Positions 17,278 to 25,418 of a stretch of 64,000 nucleotides of DNA are shown here, piece after piece (position 1 is the stretch's first letter; the number at the start of each line of letters is the position of its first letter). Under the pieces are notes generated by a model that had not been told where the DNA came from, ran no database searches, and saw only the letters and a list, made by a program, of their open reading frames with translations. Position numbers and translations under genes: made by a program. Origin of the DNA: CBDFHV01 sp965247705 (GTDB lineage: Bacteria > Pseudomonadota > Alphaproteobacteria > Rhodospirillales > CAMCUA01); assembly GCA_965247705.1 (NCBI GenBank), contig CBDFHV010000081.1, positions 124,001 to 188,000 on the forward strand. Direction: 5' to 3'.

Positions 17278-18262
17278 GGGGCAGGGACCGGATTGATTCC
17301 CAGTGGGCGTCGAGCCAATCCAGACACTCCTTGAGGCCCGTGTCCAGATCGATGCGCGGACGCCAGTCGAGCTTTCGCCGCGCCCGGCTGGAATCGATTA
17401 CGTAGGCGGAATCCTGGCCGGGACGTTCCGGGCCGTCTTCCGTCGCCGCCTCGATGGTGGTGCCCATGAGGTTGCAGATGCGGGCCACCAGGTCACGGAT
17501 GGCGATGCCGCCGCCATCGGGCGAGAGGTGGTAGCGGGCGCCGGCGTCCCCATGGATCAGCGCCGCCAATTCCCCCTCCGAGACGTCGCGCACGTGGATG
17601 AAAGACTTCACCGCCCTGCCGCCGCCGTCGAGGCGGATCTTGCGGCCCGCGCGAATGCAGATCATCGCCCGACAGACGATCTTGTGAAGCTGCTGGCGAG
17701 CCCCGTAGACGTTGGAGGCACGGATGGTGATGGCGGGCAGGCCGAACTGGCGGGCGTAGACGGCGACCAGCATATCGGCGGCCGCCTTGGACGCCGCGTA
17801 GGGCGTGCTCGGCCGGTCCGGAGCGTCCTCGGTCAGGGGCTCGGGGCAGCTCCCGTAGGCCTCGGGCGAGGAGATGTGCAGGTAGCGCTTCAGGTCGTCC
17901 CGCCGGGCCAGATGGTTGACCAGCCGCGAGAGCGCCACGGTATTGGTTTCGAACCAGTGTTCCGGGTGCACCCAACTGGGGCCCACTTCGCTTTGGGCGG
18001 CGAAGTTGACCACCGCGAACGGAGCCTCCCGATCCAACAGCGCCAGCAGGGCATCCATGTCCCGGTTCATGTCGAGGGCATGGAACGCGAACCGGTCCAG
18101 GTCCGCCCGGCCACCATAGCGCAGAAACCGGTCCGGCTTCATCGCCGACCGGCTGACTCCGATCACCCGCCCTACCGGCTCGTCGAGCAGGCGGTCGACA
18201 AAATCCTGGCCGGAAAAGGAGTTGCTGCCCAGGACCACGATGGTGGCGCCGTCGAGCACCAC
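17255..18262 (-). CDS. NAD-dependent sugar epimerase/dehydratase (extended SDR)
   Basis: A 335-residue Rossmann protein. The NAD-binding loop is GSNSFSGQDF, an atypical glycine motif. It also has NFAAQSEVG, the catalytic Ser in HISSPEAYGS, and the YAASK catalytic Tyr/Lys pair. RASNVYG and KSFIHVRDV are standard for GDP-mannose dehydratase/UDP-glucose epimerase relatives. The start is GTG at 18262, which shares one base with the preceding E1-beta stop (TAGTG). It likely oxidises, dehydrates or epimerises the nucleotide-activated sugar. Confidence 0.85.
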   Translation of the reverse strand: MVLDGATIVVLGSNSFSGQDFVDRLLDEPVGRVIGVSRSAMKPDRFLRYGGRADLDRFAFHALDMNRDMDALLALLDREAPFAVVNFAAQSEVGPSWVHPEHWFETNTVALSRLVNHLARRDDLKRYLHISSPEAYGSCPEPLTEDAPDRPSTPYAASKAAADMLVAVYARQFGLPAITIRASNVYGARQQLHKIVCRAMICIRAGRKIRLDGGGRAVKSFIHVRDVSEGELAALIHGDAGARYHLSPDGGGIAIRDLVARICNLMGTTIEAATEDGPERPGQDSAYVIDSSRARRKLDWRPRIDLDTGLKECLDWLDAHWESIRSLPHDYQRRP

Positions 18263-19314
18263 TAGAACGGCCCCTTGAACAGATTGTCGGGCACGTCCGA
18301 CGGCACCGCGGGCTCCGGCAGCGGGACCGGGCGGTCCAGGTCGAGGACCCGGCGCACCGCTTCGACAATGTCGGCGGCACCGGGGTAGACCGCCTCTGCC
18401 AGTACCCGGGCGGTGGGCACCGGGACGGCGGGCAGCGCCAACCGCACTGGAGGTGCCTTCAACGCATCGGAAGCGGCCTCGGCCACCCGCGCCACAACCT
18501 CGGCGGCGAAGCCGGCGTGGCGCCAGCCCGTATCGGCGACCACCAGCCGCCCGGTGCGGCGAACCGAGCCGATGACCGTCTCGGCGTCGAAGGGCGCCAG
18601 GGACCGCAGATCGACGACTTCCGCCTCCACCCCGGCTTCGGCCAAGCTCGCGGCGGCCCGCAAGGCTTCCACGGTCATGTGTGAGAGCGCCGCTATGGTG
18701 ACGTCGGATCCGGGCCGGGCGATGCGGCATGTCCCCATCGGTACCCGGTAAAGCCCCTCCGGCACCGGGCCGACGAGGGAGAACAGCCAACGGTGCTCCA
18801 GCACGATCACCGGATCGTCGTCCTCGATGGCGGCGATCAGCAGGCCCTTGGCGTCGTGGGGGCTCGCCGGCATGACCACGTTCAGGCCCGGCACGTGGGC
18901 GAACCAGGAATGCAGGCTCTGGGAATGCTGCGGCCCCTGCCCCCAGCCGCGGCCGATCACCAGTCGAACGACAATGGGCACATGGGCCTTGCCGCCGAAC
19001 ATGTAGCGCCACTTGGCCGCCTGGTTGACCATCTGCTCCAGCGCCAAGAGGGCGAAATCCACCCGCTGATGGGTCATCACCGGGCGCATGCCCGCGAGGG
19101 CGGAACCGATGGCCACCCCGGTCATGGCGTTTTCCGCCACCGGCATGTCGAGCACCCGTTTGACGCCGTGCTTGTCGCGGAGACCGATAGTGGTGCCGAA
19201 GATGCCCTTGGGGTCGGGCACGCCCAGGCCCATGACGTAGACCGCGGGGTCCGCCGCCAGGCACAGGTCCAGGGCCTCGTTGATGGCCTGGGCGAAGGTC
19301 AGCCGGCGGCTCAC
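18262..19314 (-). CDS. TPP-dependent dehydrogenase/transketolase E1 beta-type subunit
   Basis: A 350-residue protein resembling the beta chain of pyruvate-dehydrogenase-type E1 enzymes: MPVAENAMTGVAIGSALAGM, FGGKAHVPIVVR, and C-terminal transketolase_C with DLRSLAPFDAETV and RRTGRLVVADTGW. GTG start overlaps the E1-alpha stop (GTGA). With the alpha subunit it would form a heterotetrameric TPP enzyme that moves a two-carbon unit or decarboxylates a 2-keto acid. No E2 (lipoyl) or E3 gene is near, and the neighbours are sugar genes, so a role in sugar modification is more likely than in central metabolism. Confidence 0.88.
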   Translation of the reverse strand: MSRRLTFAQAINEALDLCLAADPAVYVMGLGVPDPKGIFGTTIGLRDKHGVKRVLDMPVAENAMTGVAIGSALAGMRPVMTHQRVDFALLALEQMVNQAAKWRYMFGGKAHVPIVVRLVIGRGWGQGPQHSQSLHSWFAHVPGLNVVMPASPHDAKGLLIAAIEDDDPVIVLEHRWLFSLVGPVPEGLYRVPMGTCRIARPGSDVTIAALSHMTVEALRAAASLAEAGVEAEVVDLRSLAPFDAETVIGSVRRTGRLVVADTGWRHAGFAAEVVARVAEAASDALKAPPVRLALPAVPVPTARVLAEAVYPGAADIVEAVRRVLDLDRPVPLPEPAVPSDVPDNLFKGPF

Positions 19315-20321
19315 GGCGGGGTGCCGTAAACATGGTCGAAGGCAGTGGCGGGATCGGGGGGCGGGCTTTCCGGGGCGAAGTCCACGGCGGCATCGATCTC
19401 GGCATCGATTTGGTCCTCCTGGGCCGCCAAATCCGCCACCGACAGCGCTTCGCTTTTCAACAGCGATGCCTGCAACCGAACCACCGGACAGTGCGCCTTC
19501 CACGTTTCCAGTTCGCCCTCCGGCCGGTAGCCCAGATGGTCGTCGTCCTCGGGGCCGCAATGCTCGAGCCAGCGATAGGTGGCCAGTTCCAGGAACGCGG
19601 GCCCGGTTCCGCCCCGGGCCCCCTCCACGGCCTCGCTCGCGGCGTCGAACACGGCCAGGACGTCGTTGCCGTCCACCTGCCAGGCGGGCATGCCGTGGGC
19701 GGCGGCAAGGGCGGCGATGGCCCGGCCCGGGGGCTGGCGTTCCTCCAACCCGGTGAGCACCGAATACAGATTGTTCTCGCAGACGAAGATTACCGGAAGA
19801 TCGTGGAGCCGGGCGATGTTGAGGCTTTCGTGGAAGACCCCAGTCTCGGCGGCGCCGTCGCCGAAGAAGACCACGCTCACCCGCGCTTCGCCTTGCATCA
19901 CGGCGCCGAGGGCTGCGCCGACGGCGATGGGAATGGTGCTGCCGACGATGGGTGTCGCCCCCAGGAAACCGACCGCCGGATCGATGGGGTGCATGGAGCC
20001 CCCCTTGCCGCCGCCGTAGCCGGTGGCCTTGCCGTAGATCTCGGCCAGCATGGCCTTGAGGTCGCCGCCCCGCGCCAGGTAGGGGGCATGGGCCCGATGG
20101 CCGGCCATTACGTAGTCGTCGGGTCCAAGGGCCGCCGTCACCCCCACGGCGCAGCCTTCCTGACCGATGGACAGGTGGACCGGGCAGCGCATCTCCTGCT
20201 CGCCATAGAGGGCGGCGATCCGCTCTTCGATGCGGCGGATGCGCAGCATGCGCCGCAGCAGGTCCCGCCGAAAGGCGGGATCGGCGGTCGCGAGCGGAGC
20301 CTGCGGCGGGGGCGCCGTCAC
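19311..20321 (-). CDS. TPP-dependent dehydrogenase E1 alpha-type subunit
   Basis: A 336-residue alpha chain of an E1-type enzyme. It contains the TPP/Mg motif GDGAAETGVFHESLN through FVCENN (GDG...NN), the entry CPVHLSIGQEGCAVG, and GKGGSMHPID. The start is GTG at 20321, overlapping the stop of the kinase gene (GTGA), and the stop overlaps the beta-subunit GTG in the same way, so the three genes are translationally coupled. Pairs of this kind without E2/E3 occur in sugar pathways; avilamycin AviB1/AviB2 are the known example proposed to add a two-carbon branch to a sugar. Confidence 0.88.
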   Translation of the reverse strand: MTAPPPQAPLATADPAFRRDLLRRMLRIRRIEERIAALYGEQEMRCPVHLSIGQEGCAVGVTAALGPDDYVMAGHRAHAPYLARGGDLKAMLAEIYGKATGYGGGKGGSMHPIDPAVGFLGATPIVGSTIPIAVGAALGAVMQGEARVSVVFFGDGAAETGVFHESLNIARLHDLPVIFVCENNLYSVLTGLEERQPPGRAIAALAAAHGMPAWQVDGNDVLAVFDAASEAVEGARGGTGPAFLELATYRWLEHCGPEDDDHLGYRPEGELETWKAHCPVVRLQASLLKSEALSVADLAAQEDQIDAEIDAAVDFAPESPPPDPATAFDHVYGTPP

Positions 20322-21880
20322 TTGAGCAGCGACATGAGGTACTTGAGCAGCGGCGCCTTCTCCACCGACTGGCGATGGCCGACGATGCCGACCTTGATGG
20401 CGCCCACGGCATTGCCGATGAAGGCCGCCTGGGCCAGGTCGCCGCCGATCGCCACCAGGGGCGCGGTCACCGCGAAGAAGGCGTCGCCGGCGCCCATGGT
20501 GTCGACCACCACATCGGTGAAGGCGGGGATGCGGTGGGGCGTGCCGTCGGCACCGGAGGACACGCAGCCGAGGCGCCCTTCGGTAACGATGAAGCGGTTG
20601 CAATCGATGCACGCCGGCAGCTTGTCGGCGACGATGGTCTCGACGCTGGCCAGTTTGTCGGCCACCGCCAGTTGCGCCTCGGGGGCGTCGATGCACACGT
20701 AGTCCGCCCTGGGAAAGCGGGTGATCAGGTTGTAGCCCAGGTTGGCGCTGTTGGTCTGGGCGGCAACGGCCAGGAAAGGGGCCGCCTCGGTAATCGTACG
20801 GATCGCGCTCGGCCCCAAGAGCCCGTGTCCGAAGTCGGCCACGGCGGTGAGGTCGAAGCGGGGCGCCCGCTCCCCGATCAAGTCCTCCAGTTGTCGCCCC
20901 AGCCCGCCGTCCAGGGGCGAATCGTCCATGTGGTAGACCTCGAACAGCTTGCGCTTGTAGGTCACGTCCACGAACCGGCACTTCCGCGTGGTCGGCGCGC
21001 CGGGGCGGTGGAGCGCGGTCAGGGTGACGTTGGACCGCAGGCTATCGCGGATCATCGCCTCGTGGCGGTCGTCGGCGCCGAGGCAGGTAATCACTTCCAC
21101 TTCGGCGCAGATATCGGCCACGTGATTGGCCGCCGCGACGATGCCGCCGGCGAAGACCTCGGATTCCTCGAACAGAGTGGCGATCATGTTTTCCTTGGGC
21201 GATTTGCCCATCGGGCTGACATAGCGGTATTCGTCGACGATGGCGTCGCCGATCATCAGCACCCGGGTGTCGCGCACCCGTTCGATGAGGTCGGTGAGCG
21301 AGTCCAGGAATTGCCCGTCCCGCCGGGGCTCCAGATAGGCGCTCAGGGCCGGGGAATAGATGTCGAGATGGCTGTTGATCAGGGTGGAAGACGAGAAGGT
21401 GACCTCGTCGGTGAAGGCGAGTCGCCCGCCACAGGCCTCGACGGCCCGTTCCTCGTCGGTGATCTTGCCGGTGACGTCGTCCTCGGCCCGGGCGTATTCG
21501 GAGCCCTTGGCGTAGACCTGGGGCTTCAGGGCCTCGATGACCGGCACCGCCGTCGGCGCCCGGTTGATGACGACCCAGTCCACCAGTTCCAGGGAGGCCA
21601 GCATCTCGGCGGGAAAGACCGGCCGGCCCGGTCCCCGGTTGACGTGGGCATCGGCGGTGACCGAGGCCACCAGGACCGTGCCGTGACGCCGGGCGGCACG
21701 CAGATGGCGGATATGGCCCATGTGCAGCAAGTCGAAGACGCCGTGAGCGAGCACGACGGTTTCACCGGCGCCATGGGCGGCCTCCAGGATCGAGGCCAGG
21801 TCGGCGATCTCTCGCACCTTGCCGGCCGCCGAAACCGGCGCCGCCGCATCCGATGGCCGGATTGCCTCCGCACCGCTCAC
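20318..21880 (-). CDS. Bifunctional nucleotidyltransferase-PfkB sugar kinase (HldE-like, swapped domain order)
   Basis: A 520-residue fusion. Residues about 35-180 form a cytidylyltransferase-type domain with HGVFDLLHMGHIRHLR (HxGH motif) and FSSSTLIN. Residues about 190-510 form a PfkB-family kinase with VLMIGDAIVDEY at its start and the catalytic DTMGAGDAFF. HldE, which makes ADP-heptose, has kinase first and nucleotidyltransferase second; here the order is reversed. The enzyme probably phosphorylates and nucleotide-activates the sugar used by the operon. GTG start. It is the first gene of the operon; the preceding 75 bp up to the miniature element at 21955 would hold the promoter. Confidence 0.82.
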   Translation of the reverse strand: MSGAEAIRPSDAAAPVSAAGKVREIADLASILEAAHGAGETVVLAHGVFDLLHMGHIRHLRAARRHGTVLVASVTADAHVNRGPGRPVFPAEMLASLELVDWVVINRAPTAVPVIEALKPQVYAKGSEYARAEDDVTGKITDEERAVEACGGRLAFTDEVTFSSSTLINSHLDIYSPALSAYLEPRRDGQFLDSLTDLIERVRDTRVLMIGDAIVDEYRYVSPMGKSPKENMIATLFEESEVFAGGIVAAANHVADICAEVEVITCLGADDRHEAMIRDSLRSNVTLTALHRPGAPTTRKCRFVDVTYKRKLFEVYHMDDSPLDGGLGRQLEDLIGERAPRFDLTAVADFGHGLLGPSAIRTITEAAPFLAVAAQTNSANLGYNLITRFPRADYVCIDAPEAQLAVADKLASVETIVADKLPACIDCNRFIVTEGRLGCVSSGADGTPHRIPAFTDVVVDTMGAGDAFFAVTAPLVAIGGDLAQAAFIGNAVGAIKVGIVGHRQSVEKAPLLKYLMSLLK

Positions 21881-21954
21881 GGCCTTGGCTCTCCGACGTC
21901 GCCAACAGGACGCGGGGTCAAGGGAAGGATGCTCGGCCGGAGATCGGGGTCCCC

Positions 21955-22279
21955 TAGTGGTCCAAATCTAGCAGATGGTACCCATACGATCGCGTTTCCC
22001 GCTTCCTCGGCAGGAAGGGGCGCGCCGTCGATGCTGTCGCATCGACAAGGGTCCCTGACGCCCCGAGGAAGCGGGAAACGCTACCCAGAGGGCGGCCGAC
22101 CGAGCCCCCCGGGGCCACGGGGTGTCCCCGGGATTGAATTCCGGGGGGACTCCCCCTGAGACCCCCCGGCGGCGTTGCGGAACGCTCGCGATGCGAAAGC
22201 ATCGCCGCGCGTCCCGCGCCTGGCCGGATGAACGCGGTCGGTCGTCGTATGGCTACCATCTGTTAGATTTGGACCACTA
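21955..22279. mobile_element. Miniature inverted-repeat element of about 321 bp with TA target duplication
   Basis: Ends are near-perfect inverted repeats of about 35 bp beginning GTGGTCCAAATCTAGCAGAT (left, from 21957) and GTGGTCCAAATCTAACAGAT (right, minus strand from 22277). Both are bordered by TA inside CTAG. There is no ORF. Inside is a second perfect inverted pair of 19 bp (21992-22010 and 22063-22081) around a small hairpin GTCGATGC/GCATCGAC, so the element looks nested. The right TA plus the first G of the repeat forms the TAG stop of the adjacent autotransporter gene on the minus strand. Confidence 0.85.
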
Positions 22280-23557
22280 GAACTCCGCGCGCAGGCCGCC
22301 GGTGACGCGGGCGCGATCGAGGGTCGAGTGACCGACCAGGGCCTCCACGTCGACGAAAGGCATCCAGCCGTTGGGCAGGACAACCAGCACGCCGGCGCCC
22401 AGGTTCCAATAGTTGCGGTCGGGATCGTCGGAAATGACGCTGACGATGGCGCCTGACACGTCGGCCGCGAACTGGGTGTCCACGTCCCGCGGGTCGTCCT
22501 TGAACTCATGCTCGTATTCGGCCCGAACCTGGGGCACGACGACGCCCCAGGTGAAGCCGAAGGCATAGGAGGCCCGCGCCCCGAGGACGCCGGTCACGGA
22601 CGTGGCCTCGCTGTCCTCGACGATCAGCGCCAGTCCCGTGTTGACGGGGTCGTTTTCCGTGTAGCCGTCCAGGGTCGTGTAGACCACGTTGGCCCGCGCG
22701 TAGGGTCCGACGCTCAAAGCCCCGAAGCTGAAATCGTAACCCACACCGCCACCGGCCGAGAAATTGTGGCCCTGGGTGTCGGCCCTGGCGTCGATCGTCG
22801 TCGGCGTGGTGCGGCCCGGGTCCAGGAAGATGGCGTTGCGCTGCAGATCGTAGTCGGCGTAGCCGTAGCCGAGCGCCCCGTCCACGTAGAGACTGTCGGT
22901 GATGTTGTAACTGGTGAACAGGTTCAGGTAGTAGGTATCCGTCTCCACGCCGCCTTCGGAACCGCCGGGCGTGAAGGCGGCCGCCGCGTTGTCCGGGTCG
23001 AAGTCCGAGTCGCTGCGATCGAAGCCCAGGAGCGCTCCCACCACCCACTCGTCCGAGACCCGATAGTCGCCGAGCACCTGGAAGGTCCATGTTTCGCCGT
23101 CATAGCCGCGCTCGTTCTCGAGGTCGTCCCGATCCTCGTCGAATTCTTCGAACTTGAACTGGGTCGACAGGCTGAAGCGCCCGAACTCGATCGCCGTGTC
23201 GTCGGCGCGGGTGGGCTTCCCCGCTTCCTCGTCGCGAATCTCTTCCAGCCGCTCCAGGGTTTCGGCCAGCAGCGCCTCGGCCCGGACCAGGGATTGGTCG
23301 GTGCTGGCCAGGGCCTGTCCCGGGTTGAGGGAGTTCTCGCTCTCGGTGGCGAGACCGGCGCCAGCCGATACGCCGCAGAGCGTAGCCAAGTTGCCGGACG
23401 TGGTGCCGCCACAGACGTTGTTGAACAAGGCCTCGAACGCCGCGTTCTGGGCCGACGCGGCGATCGGTACCGCCGCCACGGCGATTGCCGCCACCAAGCC
23501 CCAAAGTCCGGCCCACAGGCGTGCGCCCCATCGACCGGCATTTTTCAGAGTTTCCAT
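22277..23557 (-). CDS. Outer-membrane autotransporter-type beta-barrel protein
   Basis: A 426-residue protein with a signal peptide (ending near AASAQ), a short 100-residue passenger including a helical DQSLVRAEALLAETLERLEE segment, and a C-terminal beta-barrel of alternating hydrophobic strands (about residues 150-426) ending in Phe, as required for BAM-dependent insertion. One Cys pair (NNVCGG and ATLCGV) lies near the N-terminus. RBS is GAGGGGG. The passenger is much shorter than in classical autotransporters, so this may be a simple surface barrel. Its TAG stop is made from the TA duplication plus the first base of the flanking miniature element. Confidence 0.85.
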   Translation of the reverse strand: METLKNAGRWGARLWAGLWGLVAAIAVAAVPIAASAQNAAFEALFNNVCGGTTSGNLATLCGVSAGAGLATESENSLNPGQALASTDQSLVRAEALLAETLERLEEIRDEEAGKPTRADDTAIEFGRFSLSTQFKFEEFDEDRDDLENERGYDGETWTFQVLGDYRVSDEWVVGALLGFDRSDSDFDPDNAAAAFTPGGSEGGVETDTYYLNLFTSYNITDSLYVDGALGYGYADYDLQRNAIFLDPGRTTPTTIDARADTQGHNFSAGGGVGYDFSFGALSVGPYARANVVYTTLDGYTENDPVNTGLALIVEDSEATSVTGVLGARASYAFGFTWGVVVPQVRAEYEHEFKDDPRDVDTQFAADVSGAIVSVISDDPDRNYWNLGAGVLVVLPNGWMPFVDVEALVGHSTLDRARVTGGLRAEF

Positions 23558-23605
23558 ATTCCCCCTCTTGGCCGCCGCCCCGTGGCGGCCGGCCTCGCTC
23601 GCCCC

Positions 23606-23702
23606 TAGTGTTGCGATTCTAACATTTGGTTCCTGAGCCCGGGGGTGAAGGTCGCAGTTTGCGTAGATTTAATGGGAACGAAATGTCTCGATCGGAACAC
23701 TA
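23606..23702 (-). mobile_element. 97-bp miniature element, copy 1 (inverted relative to copy at 27766)
   Basis: TA-flanked element with imperfect terminal inverted repeats of about 26 bp: GTGTTGCGATTCTAACATTT on the left and, on the minus strand, GTGTTCCGATCGAGACATTT on the right. It has no ORF. It lies in a CTAG site and its right TA forms the TAG stop of the caspase frame. It sits about 48 bp upstream of the autotransporter ATG, so it could affect that gene's expression. By eye the 97 bp are the exact reverse complement of the copy at 27766-27862. Confidence 0.9.
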
Positions 23703-25418
23703 GATCTTCGGCACGAAGAAGAAATCGCCGGCTTCGTGACCGGCATACTTGATTGGCGCGTACTGGGGCAACTGTTCAATCTCGGCCGCCGCGCGAACGC
23801 TGGTCACCCGCTGTGACACCAGGTGGTAGAGCTTCTGTCCTTCCAGCACGTCCGCATTCCCATTGAGGACGTCGATGAAGGCGCTGGCGAATACGGAATG
23901 CTTACCCCCGGCGCTGTCCAAAACTGGCTGCACGCCGCCCGAGGACAGGACCACCCGGGCCCGCTTCTTGGCCATCATCTTCAGCCAGTTGTTGCGCATC
24001 TCCCCCGACATGCCGGCTTCCAGGCTGGCGAGCGACGAGCGGGTCAGGGTGCCGGAATAGCAGGAGTCCGCGACCACCAGCACCTGGCGCACCGACATGG
24101 CGTTCAGCACGTCGGTGATCTGGATATTGGAAATCCAGTTGGCGGTGCTGTCCGGCTCCGAGTCCACGGGTAGCCAGTGACCCCGGTTGTTGGCCCGGTC
24201 CAGTTCCCCATGGCCGGCGTAGTAGATGATCAGGTTATCGGTGTCGGTCAGTTCCTGGCGCAGGTCGTTCATTGCCGACAAGATGTCGTAGCGGGACGCG
24301 TTGACTAGCAGGCGCACGTCCATCGCGTAGCGTTTTTGAAGAATTCCGGCCACCGTTTGTGCGTCGTGGACCGCCGTTTCCAGCTTCGGCAACTGCTTGT
24401 AGTCATTGTTGCCGATGACCAAGGCCACGTAGTCCCCGAACTTGATGTCGAGGGGTACGGGCTTGGCTTCGGGCTTTGCGCCCTGGCCGCGAACGCCACC
24501 CGCGACGATGCGGCGCGCAAGGACGAACTGGGACGCTGAACGCTTGCCGGCGCCGTCGATGGCGACCACGGAAACCGTTGTCTTGTCCCCCTTCAGGGGC
24601 ACGGTGGCCTTGAACAGGCCCTGGTCGTTGGGCTTGACCTCGACGTCGTTGATGGTCAGCGCCATCAGCCCGGAGGCCGTTTCCACCTTGCCCACCACGA
24701 GGGTCTTGTCGGCGTCGGTGGTGATTGTCGGCAGGCCAACGCTGCGGGTAGTGGGCACGTTGGGTTGGAGGATGGCGATCGCCGGGCCAGCGGCGGCCAG
24801 GGTCTGCTGGCGCTTGCGATCATCGGCCTCGCGGGAAGCGAGGTCGGAACGAAGCTTGCCGGTTTCACCCTTCAAAGAATCGACCGAGGCCGCCAATTGG
24901 CCTGCCCGATCCCGTTCCCGCTTCAGGGCCGCTTCACGTTCCCGCAGTTCCTTCTGCAGCGCCGCTTCGCGGCTGCGGTCGCGGCTGGAGGAGCGCTTCG
25001 ACTTGTCCAAAGTCGCCCGCAGGGCCGCCACCTCCGACTGCTGTTTGCGGGCTCGATCCTGTTGCGACTTCAACGACCGCTCCGCCTTGGCCAGCCGGCC
25101 CTCGGCCCCCCGCAGGGCCGCCTTGGCCTGTTCGGCCTCGCCGCGCAGGCGCGCGACATCTTTCTCGCTCGCGGCCCGCTGCTGTTGCTCGCTGTCGAGG
25201 GAAGAGCGCAGCGTGCTGGCCTGCTGTTCCAGCTTGCCGATGAGGGATCGCAGGGCCGATGCCTCCGCCTCCCGTTTCTCAAGTTCCTTCGACCGGGTCG
25301 ACAGTTCGGCCGCCACGGTGGCGATCTTGTCCGCCTGACCGGAAGCGATTTCCTTTTCCAACCGCTCGCGGGTTGCCGCCAGGGCCTTTCGCGCTTTCGC
25401 GCTTTCTCGCTTTCGCTG
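23700..25418 (-). CDS. Coiled-coil plus caspase (C14) part of a SEL1-caspase protein; lacks its own start
   Basis: This frame holds a long Arg/Lys/Glu-rich coiled coil (KLEQQASTLRSSLDSEQQQR and similar), an Ig-like segment (TASGLMALTINDVEVKPNDQ), and a C-terminal caspase domain. The catalytic His is in YYAGHGELD and the catalytic Cys in VVADSCYSGTL; ALVIGNNDYKQLPKL is the first caspase strand. The frame contains no plausible start codon near its 5' end; the sequence reads straight out of the SEL1-containing frame if one 8-bp unit at 25387-25402 is removed. Intact, the product would be an exported SEL1-coiled-coil-caspase protease. Its TAG stop lies exactly at the end of the miniature element. 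Confidence 0.85.
   Translation of the reverse strand, partial: QRKRESAKARKALAATRERLEKEIASGQADKIATVAAELSTRSKELEKREAEASALRSLIGKLEQQASTLRSSLDSEQQQRAASEKDVARLRGEAEQAKAALRGAEGRLAKAERSLKSQQDRARKQQSEVAALRATLDKSKRSSSRDRSREAALQKELREREAALKRERDRAGQLAASVDSLKGETGKLRSDLASREADDRKRQQTLAAAGPAIAILQPNVPTTRSVGLPTITTDADKTLVVGKVETASGLMALTINDVEVKPNDQGLFKATVPLKGDKTTVSVVAIDGAGKRSASQFVLARRIVAGGVRGQGAKPEAKPVPLDIKFGDYVALVIGNNDYKQLPKLETAVHDAQTVAGILQKRYAMDVRLLVNASRYDILSAMNDLRQELTDTDNLIIYYAGHGELDRANNRGHWLPVDSEPDSTANWISNIQITDVLNAMSVRQVLVVADSCYSGTLTRSSLASLEAGMSGEMRNNWLKMMAKKRARVVLSSGGVQPVLDSAGGKHSVFASAFIDVLNGNADVLEGQKLYHLVSQRVTSVRAAAEIEQLPQYAPIKYAGHEAGDFFFVPKI

Noticed and set aside
18262..20321. Pyruvate dehydrogenase complex
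   Set aside because: Only E1 alpha and beta are present, with sugar genes on both sides and no lipoyl E2 or E3.
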